A stretch of 64,000 bases of DNA from Enterocola sp045654205 (GCA_045654205.1 JAZOMZ010000020.1:1-64000); one strand, 5' to 3'. Counted from the first letter of the stretch, positions 16,147-25,245 are shown. Made by a program: numbers and translations. Notes: generated by a model not told the origin, from the letters alone.

Positions 16147-16154
16147 TATATTTG
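16147..16154 (+). promoter_or_regulatory. plsC promoter -7 box
   Basis: TATATTTG lies 31 bases before the plsC start and matches TAnnTTTG. Confidence 0.55.
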
Positions 16155-16184
16155 CATATTGTGTAACAACTCAATAGCAATATT

Positions 16185-16910
16185 ATGAATCCTATCCTTA
16201 AAATTTTCTGGTTAATTTACCTTATATTTATCGCTTTACCATTAGGAATTTTATTCACATTTCTTACAGCCATTTCTACCCTTATTGGATGTACATTGGG
16301 CGACCACAAGAAATGGGGATACTATCCTGGTATGATATGGTCAAGACTCATGTGCGCTCTCATTTTCAGCACGGTGAAAGTAGAAGGAAAGGAAAACCTT
16401 GAAAAAGGTCAATCATACGTGTTTGCCGCAAATCACACTAGTTTGTACGATATTTTCATTATCTATGGTTTCATCGGCAGATCGTTTAAATGGGTAATGA
16501 AAGAAGAAATCCGTAAAATACCATTTGTGGGTGCCGCTTGCAAGGCTGCAGGATTTATTTTCATCAATAGAAAAGCAATGAAACAAGCTCTTCATAGTGT
16601 GGAAGAAGCGAAAAAAACACTTACCAACGGTGTTTCTGTAGTGATTTTCCCAGAAGGTACACGCACCAAAACTGGCGAAACAAACAATTTTAAACGTGGC
16701 GCATTTAAAATTGCTACAGATATGAATCTACCTATCGTACCTGTAAGTATTTCTGGAGCATTCAATGTTTGGCCTACTACTCGCAAATACCCAATCCCTG
16801 GTAAACTTTCAATGAAAATCCACAAACCTATTTTGCTTCACGAAGACCAAGACCACAGAGAGGAGCAGATTGAAGAAATTAGAAATATAGTGATAAACGG
16901 TATTGTGTAG
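16185..16910 (+). CDS. plsC: 1-acyl-sn-glycerol-3-phosphate acyltransferase
   Basis: This 241-residue membrane enzyme makes phosphatidic acid from lysophosphatidic acid. The N-terminal helix (about 5-35) anchors it. The HX4D catalytic motif is NHTSLYD (about 86-92) and the substrate motif is FPEGTRTK (about 157). Length is normal for the PlsC family. Acyl-donor preference cannot be told. It has its own promoter and lies 60 bases upstream of an OmpA-like gene. Confidence 0.9.
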   Translation: MNPILKIFWLIYLIFIALPLGILFTFLTAISTLIGCTLGDHKKWGYYPGMIWSRLMCALIFSTVKVEGKENLEKGQSYVFAANHTSLYDIFIIYGFIGRSFKWVMKEEIRKIPFVGAACKAAGFIFINRKAMKQALHSVEEAKKTLTNGVSVVIFPEGTRTKTGETNNFKRGAFKIATDMNLPIVPVSISGAFNVWPTTRKYPIPGKLSMKIHKPILLHEDQDHREEQIEEIRNIVINGIV

Positions 16911-16970
16911 AGAAGAGGGATATAAAATGAGAGTTGAGACATGTTGATGACCGTAGGGAATAAAGGAGAA

Positions 16971-18512
16971 ATGAGAAATTTTATTTTATTTTTCTTTATA
17001 TTTTTCATTTCTCTTTCTTGTTGGGCTTCGCCTGATAAGGAACTACAATTATATAACGAGATACATTATAAGATAAACATTGGCCAAACAGCCGATGCTA
17101 TAAAACTTTGCAAAAAGCAAATCAAGAAAAATAAAGAAAACCTTGCTTGGCCCTATCTACTCTCTCAGGCCTACCTAATACAAGGAGATTATGATCTAGC
17201 CAAAGAAACACTTTCAAAACTACCACAATCAAAGGACGTGGTGCGTCTGCTAAACAATTGCATTATGGCTGATAGCCTTACTCGCAATCCACTTCCATAC
17301 TCTCCTAAGTATATGGGAGATAGTCTAAATACAGTTTATGATAATATCTGGCCTAGCCTTACTCCAAAAGAGGATATTCTTTTCACTACAGTGGTGGTAA
17401 GTGGCAACAATTTTCCTCAAGAAGATATTTATTATAGCCTGCCTATAGAAGGCAATGCTTGGACCCCTGCAAAACCTCTTCCTGCTCCACTTAATAGCAA
17501 TGAAAACGAGGGTTCTCAATGTTTTTCTGCCGACGGAAAGTATATGTTCCTTGTGCGATGTAATCAAAGAGACGGATATGGAAGCTGCGATATCTATTAT
17601 TGCATAAAGATAGGAAACTCTTGGTCTAGACCAATAAATGCAGGTAAAGTAATTAATACTCGTGCATGGGAAAGTACTCCTGCCTTGAGTGCAGACTTCA
17701 CTACCCTATACTTTTCTAGTAATCAAAAGCCAAACAAAGGCGGAAAGGATATTTTCAAGGCAGAAATTGGCATTCTTCCAAACGGATACCTGGAGTTTTA
17801 CAACGTAAAAAATTTGGGCGATAGTATCAATAGTTCTTACGATGAAACCGCACCTTTTATACATGCCGATGGTAGAACTCTTTACTTTTCGTCTGACGGC
17901 GATGGCAGTATGGGTGGCCTTGATGTTTTTTATAGTAGGATGGACTCTACTGGTCCTTGGAGCAAGCCAAAAAATATGGGTTATCCACTAAACACTGTAA
18001 GAGACGACATTGGTTTCTGCACAAATTTGAGTGGTGAAAAGGGTTATATTTCTGCTCCTAAAAATGATGGAACATCTTCAAATATGGTTATCTACGAGGT
18101 AAATATGCCCAAACAGGTGCGTCCACTGCCTACTCTGCTTGTAAACGATAGTGAGTTTTCAGCTATTAAGGTTGGCGAGAAAGTAGTTCTTAACAATATT
18201 CTATTCGATTTCAACGAATCTAGCCTACTTGAAAGTTCGAAAAAAGAACTTGATAAACTTGCAAAAATATTGATTGAATCTCCAGAACTAAATATTACAA
18301 TTAGTGGTCATACAGACTCTATCGGCTCTGCAGAATATAACCAAAATCTTTCGATGAAACGGGCAATTTCTGTAGCTGAGTACTTAGAAATTAAAGGTAT
18401 CGACTCTAGGAGAATGAATTGCAACGGTTTTGGCAGTTCTACTCCTCTACTTCCTAACAATTCGGAGCGAAATCGTGCCAAAAACCGCCGAATTGAAATT
18501 GAATTTTATTAA
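16971..18512 (+). CDS. TPR/PD40/OmpA envelope protein, PorE-like
   Basis: The ATG at 16971 is preferred over the upstream in-frame ATG at 16941 because it directly precedes the signal peptide (MRNFILFFFIFFISLSCWAS). The 513-residue product has a short TPR-like helical region (about 20-110), PD40/WD40-like beta-propeller repeats (about 130-370) and an OmpA-type peptidoglycan-binding domain at the end (ISGHTDSIGSAEYNQNLSMK, about 440-513). This order resembles PorE of the T9SS, which ties the machinery to peptidoglycan. The cysteine in ISLSC could be a lipobox but is not a strong one. The PorE assignment is inference; many Bacteroidota have paralogues. Confidence 0.8.
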   Translation: MRNFILFFFIFFISLSCWASPDKELQLYNEIHYKINIGQTADAIKLCKKQIKKNKENLAWPYLLSQAYLIQGDYDLAKETLSKLPQSKDVVRLLNNCIMADSLTRNPLPYSPKYMGDSLNTVYDNIWPSLTPKEDILFTTVVVSGNNFPQEDIYYSLPIEGNAWTPAKPLPAPLNSNENEGSQCFSADGKYMFLVRCNQRDGYGSCDIYYCIKIGNSWSRPINAGKVINTRAWESTPALSADFTTLYFSSNQKPNKGGKDIFKAEIGILPNGYLEFYNVKNLGDSINSSYDETAPFIHADGRTLYFSSDGDGSMGGLDVFYSRMDSTGPWSKPKNMGYPLNTVRDDIGFCTNLSGEKGYISAPKNDGTSSNMVIYEVNMPKQVRPLPTLLVNDSEFSAIKVGEKVVLNNILFDFNESSLLESSKKELDKLAKILIESPELNITISGHTDSIGSAEYNQNLSMKRAISVAEYLEIKGIDSRRMNCNGFGSSTPLLPNNSERNRAKNRRIEIEFY

Positions 18513-18527
18513 ATGATATTTTTTTAT

Positions 18528-18535
18528 TATCTTTG
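18528..18535 (+). promoter_or_regulatory. Transporter promoter -7 box
   Basis: TATCTTTG lies 28 bases before the NSS transporter start. Confidence 0.55.
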
Positions 18536-18562
18536 CAACTTATTGATTAAAAATCAGATATT

Positions 18563-19903
18563 ATGTCAGAAAATAGAAACGGATTTACATCTAAACTTGG
18601 AGTTATATTAGCTACAGTAGGTACTGCTGTGGGCTTAGGAAATATATGGCGTTTCCCATTTATTCTTGGAAATAATGGAGGCGGTGCTTTCCTTTTAATC
18701 TACTTCTTCTGTTTAGTATTTTTAGGTCTTCCAGTAGTGCTAGCAGAGTTTACAGTGGGCAGACGTGCTCAAGCTAACGCGGTACAAGCATACAAAAAAT
18801 TCACAAACAATAAATTTTGGAGCAAAATAGGTTACCTTGGAGTATTGGCAGGTTTCCTTATCATGGGTTACTATTCTGTTGTTCTTGGTTGGACTGCAGA
18901 ATATCTTTTTCAAGCAATAGTAGGCAACCTACAAGGACATTCTCCAGAGGCATATCAACAAATGTTTGCCGACCTTTCTGGGGGTACATTCTACCCAATT
19001 TTGCTTGTGGTAATAGTGATGGGTGTTACTTGCTTTATTATTAGCCGCGGCGTACAGTCTGGTATCGAAGGCGTTTCACGCTACCTAATGCCACTTCTTT
19101 TCATCCTGATGTTGGGTCTAGTAGGTTATTCTTTAACACTAGATGGAGCAGCAGAAGGTCTTAAATTCTTATTCTATCCAGACTTTTCAGAAGTTACCTC
19201 TAGAACAATTCTAGACGCTATGGGTCAATGTTTCTTCTCATTAAGTTTAGGTATGGGTTGCTTAACCACATACGCATCATACTTTAAAAAAGATGTAAAC
19301 TTACCTAAAACAGCAATTCAAATTATTAGTATCGATACACTTGTGGCAGTGCTTGCAGGTTTAATGATTTTCCCAGCAGTGTTCTCATTTGGTCTAGAAC
19401 CATCACAAGGAGCGGGTTTAGTGTACGTGGTGTTACCTAACGTATTCCAACAAATGGTAGGTGGTCAAATCTTTGCAATTATGTTCTATGCATTACTATT
19501 TATTGCAGCGCTAACATCTATGATTTCATTGCTTGAAGTAGTTACAGCATACGTACACGAAACATTTAAACTTAATCGTACACTTTCAGCAGTTATTATT
19601 ACAATTCTTGTAATATTTATGGCAGTATTTGCTTCTCTTTCTTGCGGAGCAATACCAGAACTTGCACTGTTTGGTAAAAGCATATTCGACATATTCGACT
19701 ATATTTCAGCTGTAATTCTACTTCCACTAGGTGGTATGGCTATTTCAATATATGCTGGTTGGATACTAGAAGAAAAAATCCTTTATGTTGAATTTGCTAG
19801 AAACAATAAATATGCAATGTGGCTGTTTAAGGCATATGCATTTGCACTTAAATACATAGCACCTGTTTGTATATTGGTTGTGTTTATTGGATCATTTATT
19901 TAA
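18563..19903 (+). CDS. Sodium-dependent transporter, NSS family
   Basis: The 446-residue inner-membrane protein has about 11 hydrophobic spans. The family signature near the N terminus is VGTAVGLGNIWRFPF, where the glycines, asparagine and arginine form part of the substrate and sodium sites. Members such as LeuT and Tyt1 carry amino acids or other small solutes with sodium. Eleven spans is common in bacterial members. Substrate cannot be assigned. The gene has its own promoter. Confidence 0.9.
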   Translation: MSENRNGFTSKLGVILATVGTAVGLGNIWRFPFILGNNGGGAFLLIYFFCLVFLGLPVVLAEFTVGRRAQANAVQAYKKFTNNKFWSKIGYLGVLAGFLIMGYYSVVLGWTAEYLFQAIVGNLQGHSPEAYQQMFADLSGGTFYPILLVVIVMGVTCFIISRGVQSGIEGVSRYLMPLLFILMLGLVGYSLTLDGAAEGLKFLFYPDFSEVTSRTILDAMGQCFFSLSLGMGCLTTYASYFKKDVNLPKTAIQIISIDTLVAVLAGLMIFPAVFSFGLEPSQGAGLVYVVLPNVFQQMVGGQIFAIMFYALLFIAALTSMISLLEVVTAYVHETFKLNRTLSAVIITILVIFMAVFASLSCGAIPELALFGKSIFDIFDYISAVILLPLGGMAISIYAGWILEEKILYVEFARNNKYAMWLFKAYAFALKYIAPVCILVVFIGSFI

Positions 19904-19942
19904 TAAAAAATATTACTAACCATCGCTTAAAAACATTTTCTT

Positions 19943-20629
19943 ATGAACTGGAAAGCTTATTTCTTCTTTACAAAAGGAGAAAGAAGAGGTGTGATAGCAC
20001 TTCTTATTGTTGCGTCATTATTTTTATTGATTAGAGTTTTACTCGCAAATAAATTAGAGGATTCTTCTGTAGAATATGCAGAAGAGTCCTCTATCTCGTC
20101 TATAAACATTTCGGAGAATGCCTCGGCGAGTATAAATGGAAATGCTGAAGGCAGAAATTTCGATGCTAGCAAAAAAACTTTTAAGCGAAGCGATAGAGCG
20201 TCAAGAAAGCACGAAAAGACAGATGAAATCGTGGAAATTAACTCTGCTGACACCACTACTTTCAAAAAACTAAGGGGCATTGGCAGCGGTTATGCAAGAA
20301 TGATTGTGAATTATAGAGAAAAACTGGGTGGGTTTTATTCTAAAGAACAATTGCTAGAGGTGTATAAGTTCCCTGTAGAAACATACGAGAAGATTAAAAA
20401 TCAGCTATCGGTGGATACCACTCTGATAAGAAAAATAAATGTGAACACAGCCACGGTGAAAGAGCTGAAACAGCATCCGTATATTTCATATTATCAGGCA
20501 CTTTCTATAGTAGAAAATAGGGATTTGGCTTCAGAAATGAGATACAACTGCTTGTACGATATGGTAGTTGACGAAGATTTAAAAGAGGAAGACATATTGC
20601 GAGTGGCGCCTTATTTTTCGTTTAAGTAA
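19943..20629 (+). CDS. Membrane-anchored helix-hairpin-helix protein (ComEA-like)
   Basis: The 228-residue protein has one N-terminal membrane span (about 15-35), a low-complexity Ser/Glu linker, then helix-hairpin-helix motifs: VEINSADTTTFKKLRGIGSG (about 94-113) and INVNTATVKELKQHPYISYY (about 156-175). This fold binds DNA non-specifically, as in the competence protein ComEA, though here the anchor and the charged linker differ. It could bind DNA at the membrane or act in DNA repair; the role is unproven. It lies just upstream of argR with its own spacing. Confidence 0.75.
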   Translation: MNWKAYFFFTKGERRGVIALLIVASLFLLIRVLLANKLEDSSVEYAEESSISSINISENASASINGNAEGRNFDASKKTFKRSDRASRKHEKTDEIVEINSADTTTFKKLRGIGSGYARMIVNYREKLGGFYSKEQLLEVYKFPVETYEKIKNQLSVDTTLIRKINVNTATVKELKQHPYISYYQALSIVENRDLASEMRYNCLYDMVVDEDLKEEDILRVAPYFSFK

Positions 20630-20651
20630 CACTTTTTTGCATAAAAATGCG

Positions 20652-20702
20652 TGAATATTCATAAATTTTGCATATTTTTGCAACAAATTTGAATAATATT
20701 CA
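20652..20702 (+). promoter_or_regulatory. argR promoter with two ArgR-like boxes
   Basis: TATTTTTG (20673-20680) is a -7 box 36 bases before the argR start. It is bracketed by TGAATATTCA (20652-20661) and TGAATAATATTCA (20690-20702). Both consist of TGAAT/ATTCA half-sites, as in ARG boxes, but with zero- and three-base spacing instead of four. Autoregulation by ArgR is inferred. Confidence 0.5.
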
Positions 20703-20715
20703 TTCATTATGCACT

Positions 20716-21168
20716 ATGAAGAATAAAACTGATAGATTAAAAGTCATAAAAGAGGTGGTCTCTGAAAATCTCATTTGCAATCAAGATGATTTACTTAAAA
20801 TCTTGAAAGACAAGGGGTTTGAATTAACACAGGCCACACTTTCACGCGACTTAAAGAAACTAAAAATAACAAAAACTCCTACCGAAACTGGAGAATATTG
20901 CTATAGCATAAATAATGCTATACATTCTAGCAAAAAAGGAGAAAGTAAAATTATAGGTAGTAATTCTTTGGAGTTTTCTGGTCAACTAGCTGTACTTAAA
21001 ACCCGTTCTGGCTATGCTGGGGGTATTGCAGCAGAAATAGACAACAGAGCTACAGAAGCTATATTGGGCACCATTGCAGGTGACGACACTATATTGATTA
21101 TACCACGCGAGGGATACTCTCGCGCAGAAATAACTAAAATCTTATCTAACGTTATTGAAAATATTTAA
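20716..21168 (+). CDS. argR: Arginine repressor
   Basis: The ATG at 20716 is chosen because the promoter (-7 box at 20673-20680) lies after the longer frame's start. The 150-residue protein has the ArgR winged helix (recognition helix in QATLSRDLKKLKI) and the C-terminal arginine-binding hexamer domain with GTIAGDDTILI. With arginine bound, ArgR represses arginine biosynthesis genes. It starts the cluster argR-GNAT-argG-argC-argD. It ends 3 bases before the GNAT gene. Confidence 0.93.
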   Translation: MKNKTDRLKVIKEVVSENLICNQDDLLKILKDKGFELTQATLSRDLKKLKITKTPTETGEYCYSINNAIHSSKKGESKIIGSNSLEFSGQLAVLKTRSGYAGGIAAEIDNRATEAILGTIAGDDTILIIPREGYSRAEITKILSNVIENI

Positions 21169-21171
21169 AAG

Positions 21172-21786
21172 ATGAAATCGGAAGACGTTAAAATTATTGT
21201 CGCAGACGAGAGCCACATTGGCTACGTTGACACTATTTTGTCTACCATTGAGGCGGCAGCGAAAGTGCGTGGCACTGGTATTGCTAAACGTGACCCTGAA
21301 TACGTAAAGAAGAAAATTTTGGAGGGCAAGGCTGTTATTGCTCTTTATGGAGACGAGTTTGCTGGGTTTAGTTACATTGAAACATGGGGAAATAAGAAAT
21401 ACGTGACCACGTCGGGTCTGATTGTTCCTGAAAAGTTCAGAGGACTAGGTCTGGCAAGACGTATTAAACATAAAACATTCTCGCTTGCTAGAGAACGTTG
21501 GCCAGAGGCTAAAATCTTTAGTTTAACATCTGGTGCTGCCGTAATGAAGCTAAACACTGCGCTAGGTTACCTTCCTGTTACATTTGCCGACCTAACAGAC
21601 GACGAAGATTTCTGGAAAGGTTGCCAAGGTTGTGTAAACTACGACGTGCTTCAACGTACAGGACGCCGCTACTGCATTTGCACAGGTATGCTTTTCGACC
21701 CAAAACAAAAAATGTGCACCGACGCAGCAAAACGCGAATTAAAAAGCGAGAAAAAAAGTTTTTGGAAAAAAATATTGGGAAAATAA
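21172..21786 (+). CDS. GNAT acyltransferase of the arginine cluster
   Basis: The 204-residue protein has a GNAT fold in its N-terminal 140 residues: the acyl-CoA loop resembles VPEKFRGLGLARRIK (about 90-104). A C-terminal extension carries several cysteines (CQGCVNYDVLQ, YCICTG). It lies between argR and argG with 3- and 16-base gaps. The place of the first step of the pathway is consistent with an N-acyl transferase acting on glutamate or ornithine intermediates. Bacteroidota are known to use N-succinylated intermediates, so succinyl transfer is possible. The acyl donor cannot be read from sequence. Confidence 0.8.
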   Translation: MKSEDVKIIVADESHIGYVDTILSTIEAAAKVRGTGIAKRDPEYVKKKILEGKAVIALYGDEFAGFSYIETWGNKKYVTTSGLIVPEKFRGLGLARRIKHKTFSLARERWPEAKIFSLTSGAAVMKLNTALGYLPVTFADLTDDEDFWKGCQGCVNYDVLQRTGRRYCICTGMLFDPKQKMCTDAAKRELKSEKKSFWKKILGK

Positions 21787-21802
21787 ATTAAAAAACAACA
21801 AT

Positions 21803-23005
21803 ATGGAAAAGAAAAAAGTAGTAGTAGCATTTAGCGGTGGTTTGGATACTTCATACACCGTTATGTATTTAGCTAAAGAAAAAGGTTATGAAGTGTATGC
21901 TGCTTGTGCAAACACAGGTGGTTTCTCTGCAGAACAACTAAAACAAAACGAGGAAAACGCCTACAAACTAGGTGCAAAAGAATATGTTACACTAGACGTA
22001 ACACGTGAATATTACGACAAAAGCATCCGTTACATGGTTTACGGCAACGTACTACGTAACAACTGCTACCCTATTTCTGTGTCCTCAGAACGTATTTTCC
22101 AAGCTATGGCTATAGCTCGTTATGCAAATGAAATTGGCGCTTCTGCTATTGCACACGGTTCTACTGGTGCTGGTAACGACCAAATTCGTTTCGACATGAC
22201 ATTCCTTGTAATGGCTCCTGGCGTGGAAATCATCACCCTTACTCGTGATGGCAACCTTACTCGCCAAGAAGAAGTTGATTACTTAAACAAAAACGGTTAT
22301 TTTGCAGACTTCACCAAACTTAAATACTCTTACAACGTAGGTCTTTGGGGTACTTCTATCTGCGGTGGCGAAATCTTGGACTCTACTCAAGGTCTTCCAG
22401 AATGCGCATACCTAAAACACGCTACAAAAGAAGGTCCAGAACTACTAAAACTTGGTTTTGAAAAAGGTGAACTTAAATCTGTAAACGGTAAAAAATACGA
22501 AGACCCAATCGAAGCTATCCAAGTGGTAGAAGAAATTGGTGCTGCATACGGCATTGGTCGTGACTGCCACGTGGGCGACACCATTATCGGTATCAAAGGT
22601 CGTGTAGGTTTTGAAGCTGCTGCTCCTATGCTTATCATTGGTGCTCACCGCTTCCTAGAAAAATACACATTGAGTAAATGGCAACAATACTGGAAAGACC
22701 AAGTATCAAACTGGTACGGTATGTTCCTTCACGAAAGCCAATATCTAGAACCAGTGATGCCAGATATCGAAGCAATGCTAGAAAGCAGCCAACGCAACGT
22801 TACTGGTGAAGTGACTCTAGAACTTCGTCCTCTTATGTTCCAAACTATTGGTGTGGATTCTCCAAACGACCTTGTTAAAAACAAACTTGGTGAATATGGC
22901 GAAACTGCAAAAGCTTGGTCTTCTGACGATGCTAAAGGCTTCATCAAAGTATCAGCAACTGCACTTCGTGCATACTACCTAGCTCACCCAGAGGAACGTA
23001 AGTAA
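21803..23005 (+). CDS. argG: Argininosuccinate synthase
   Basis: The 400-residue cytoplasmic enzyme condenses citrulline and aspartate with ATP hydrolysis to AMP. The ATP-binding PP-loop is VVAFSGGLDTSY near the N terminus. The substrate-binding segments GSTGAGNDQIRF (about 116-127) and WGTSICGGE follow. It is the third gene of the arginine cluster. A REP-like pair of hairpins lies in the 105-base gap to argC, which could shorten or stabilise the transcript. Confidence 0.95.
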   Translation: MEKKKVVVAFSGGLDTSYTVMYLAKEKGYEVYAACANTGGFSAEQLKQNEENAYKLGAKEYVTLDVTREYYDKSIRYMVYGNVLRNNCYPISVSSERIFQAMAIARYANEIGASAIAHGSTGAGNDQIRFDMTFLVMAPGVEIITLTRDGNLTRQEEVDYLNKNGYFADFTKLKYSYNVGLWGTSICGGEILDSTQGLPECAYLKHATKEGPELLKLGFEKGELKSVNGKKYEDPIEAIQVVEEIGAAYGIGRDCHVGDTIIGIKGRVGFEAAAPMLIIGAHRFLEKYTLSKWQQYWKDQVSNWYGMFLHESQYLEPVMPDIEAMLESSQRNVTGEVTLELRPLMFQTIGVDSPNDLVKNKLGEYGETAKAWSSDDAKGFIKVSATALRAYYLAHPEERK

Positions 23006-23010
23006 TATAA

Positions 23011-23086
23011 AACGGTCCCTTCGACAAGCTCAGGGACCGTTTACAAAACATATAGTCGGTCACTGAGCCTGTCGAAGTGCCCGACT
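23011..23086. repeat. REP-like pair of inverted hairpins between argG and argC
   Basis: Hairpin one (23011-23041) has a perfect 10-base-pair stem around TCGACAAGCTC. Hairpin two (23054-23086) has a 6+4 base-pair stem. Their cores, TTCGACAAGCTCAG and CTGAGCCTGTCGAA, are reverse complements with one mismatch. This is the head-to-head layout of REPIN elements, and the core word is a known dispersed repeat in many bacteria. Confidence 0.7.
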
Positions 23087-23110
23087 AAACAATTAAAAAA
23101 ACAACTAATT

Positions 23111-24073
23111 ATGATAAAAGTAGGTATCGTAGGTGGTGCAGGATATACAGCAGGCGAACTGCTTCGTATATTATTAAACCACCCAGAAGTAGAAATTTCA
23201 TTTGTAAACAGCACAAGTAACGCTGGTAACAAATTATACGACGTTCACGAAGGTCTTTACGGTGAAACCGAAATGGTGTTCACAGACCTATTACCTTTCG
23301 ATGAAATCGACGTTTTATTCATCTGTTCTGGTCACGGCGACAGTAGCAAATTCCTTGCTGATCACACCCTTCCAGAAAACGTAAAAATCATCGACCTTGC
23401 TCAAGATTTTCGCGATGAAAGCAATAGTTTCGTTTATGGTCTTCCAGAACTAAACCGTGAACGCATTAAAAAAGCAAACAAAGTAGCAAACCCTGGTTGT
23501 TTTGCCACTGGCATCCAACTTGGACTACTTCCACTTGCAGCCAAAGGTCTTTTAAAAGATGAAATCCATGTAAACGGCATCACTGGTTCTACTGGTGCTG
23601 GCGTGAAACCTGGTCCAACATCTCACTTTAGCTGGAGAAACAACAATATCTCTGTGTATAAGGCATTTAACCACCAACACTTGAAAGAAATTCGCCAATC
23701 GCTTGTTCAACTTCAAAGCGATTTCGACAAGGACATCAACTTTATCCCTGTGCGTGGCAACTTCTCTAGAGGTATTTTTGTTAGCTCATATATTAAATGT
23801 GACCTAGAACTTAGCGAACTTAGAAAGATTTACGAAGATTTCTATGCTGACGCAGCGTTTACATTTATGACTGAGGCAAATCCAGACCTTAAACAAGTGG
23901 TAAACACCAACAAAGTGATTATTCAAGTAAACAAACACGGCGATAAAGTACTTATCCTTACCGTGATAGACAACCTTCTAAAAGGTGCTTCTGGTCAAGC
24001 AGTGCAAAACATGAACCTAATGTTTGGTCTTGAAGAAACTTGTGGTTTAAAACTTAAATCTGTAGCATTTTAA
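23111..24073 (+). CDS. argC: N-acetyl-gamma-glutamyl-phosphate reductase
   Basis: The 320-residue enzyme reduces N-acyl-glutamyl phosphate to the semialdehyde with NADPH. The nucleotide-binding start is VGIVGGAGYTAGELLR. The catalytic cysteine is in NPGCFATGIQLG (C130). The segment GSTGAGVKPG follows. Length is slightly shorter than the 330-350 usual in other phyla but complete. It is followed by argD after three bases. Confidence 0.94.
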   Translation: MIKVGIVGGAGYTAGELLRILLNHPEVEISFVNSTSNAGNKLYDVHEGLYGETEMVFTDLLPFDEIDVLFICSGHGDSSKFLADHTLPENVKIIDLAQDFRDESNSFVYGLPELNRERIKKANKVANPGCFATGIQLGLLPLAAKGLLKDEIHVNGITGSTGAGVKPGPTSHFSWRNNNISVYKAFNHQHLKEIRQSLVQLQSDFDKDINFIPVRGNFSRGIFVSSYIKCDLELSELRKIYEDFYADAAFTFMTEANPDLKQVVNTNKVIIQVNKHGDKVLILTVIDNLLKGASGQAVQNMNLMFGLEETCGLKLKSVAF

Positions 24074-24076
24074 GAT

Positions 24077-25201
24077 ATGAATTTATTTGATGTATATCCA
24101 TTGTTTCCTATCGAAATCACTAGCGGCAAAAGTTGCAAAGTGTATGATAGTGAAGGTCAAGAATACTTAGATCTTTATGGCGGTCACGCTGTAATTTCTA
24201 TTGGTCACGCCCACCCTGTTTACGTAAAAGCTATTAGCGAACAAGTGGCTAAATTGGGCTTTTATTCAAACTCTGTTTTAAACTCTCTACAAACAAAATT
24301 TGCCGATGAATTGGGCAAAATTTGCGGATATGAGGATTACAGTTTGTTCCTAGTGAACTCTGGTGCAGAGGCAAACGAAAATGCTCTTAAACTTGCTTCT
24401 TTCCACAATGGTAAGAACAAAATTTTAAGTTTCAAAAAGTCTTTCCACGGTAGAACCTCAGCTGCAGTGAGAGTAACCGACATACCTAAATATGTGGCTC
24501 CTATCAATGCAGGACTAGACGTAACATTCGTGGAACTTAACGATATTGAAACCGTACGCAAAGAACTAAGCACTGGAGAATATTCTGCTGTGATTATAGA
24601 AGGTATTCAAGGTATCGGTGGCATTATGGTGCCAGAAGACAACTTTATGGTTGAGCTTCGCAAAGTTTGTACCGAAACCAAAACCGTGCTTATCCTAGAC
24701 GAAATCCAATCTGGTTATGGTCGTAGCGGTAAATTCTTTGCTCACCAATACACAGGCATTAAAGCAGATATTATTACTGTTGCCAAAGGTATTTGTAATG
24801 GTTTCCCAATGTCTGGTATGCTTATCAGCCCAGAGTTCACTGCTATTTATGGTCAACTTGGTACCACATTTGGTGGCAACCACCTTGCTTGTGCTGGTGC
24901 TCTTGCAGTGCTTGACATCATCAAAACTGAAAACTTGATTGAAAACGCTGCTAAAGTGGGTGAATACTTAATAGAAGAACTTAAAAAATTTCCAGAAATA
25001 AAAGAAGTGCGTGGTCGTGGACTTATGATTGGTATGGAATTTAACGATGAAATCAAGGAAATTCGCCGCAAACTCCTATTTGAAGAAAAAGTCTTCACAG
25101 GCGTTGCAGGCACCCACACCATCCGCCTTCTCCCACCTCTTGCCCTATCAATGGAAGAAGCCCAAGACTTCATCGAAAGATTAAAAAAAGTGATTCGCTA
25201 A
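24077..25201 (+). CDS. argD: Acylornithine aminotransferase
   Basis: The 374-residue class III PLP aminotransferase converts N-acylglutamate semialdehyde to N-acylornithine. Signatures are the phosphate loop NSGAEANENALK, the aspartate in ILDEIQSGYGRSG and the PLP lysine in VAKGICNGFPM (K237). The last codons and the stop lie within the transcription terminator (25183-25219), so the coding end and the hairpin share sequence. In Bacteroidota the substrate may be the N-succinyl form. Confidence 0.93.
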   Translation: MNLFDVYPLFPIEITSGKSCKVYDSEGQEYLDLYGGHAVISIGHAHPVYVKAISEQVAKLGFYSNSVLNSLQTKFADELGKICGYEDYSLFLVNSGAEANENALKLASFHNGKNKILSFKKSFHGRTSAAVRVTDIPKYVAPINAGLDVTFVELNDIETVRKELSTGEYSAVIIEGIQGIGGIMVPEDNFMVELRKVCTETKTVLILDEIQSGYGRSGKFFAHQYTGIKADIITVAKGICNGFPMSGMLISPEFTAIYGQLGTTFGGNHLACAGALAVLDIIKTENLIENAAKVGEYLIEELKKFPEIKEVRGRGLMIGMEFNDEIKEIRRKLLFEEKVFTGVAGTHTIRLLPPLALSMEEAQDFIERLKKVIR

Positions 25202-25219
25202 CGCGAATCACTTTTTTTT
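25183..25219 (+). terminator. argD terminator overlapping the coding end
   Basis: AGTGATTCGC pairs perfectly with GCGAATCACT, with A runs on the left and a T run on the right. The argD stop (25199-25201) lies in the loop. The next promoter, TATCTTTG at 25222-25229, follows at once. Confidence 0.85.
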
Positions 25220-25221
25220 AG

Positions 25222-25229
25222 TATCTTTG
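25222..25229 (+). promoter_or_regulatory. LytTR gene promoter -7 box
   Basis: TATCTTTG lies 17 bases before the start, giving a very short leader. Confidence 0.5.
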
Positions 25230-25245
25230 TGTCTCAAATAATAAA

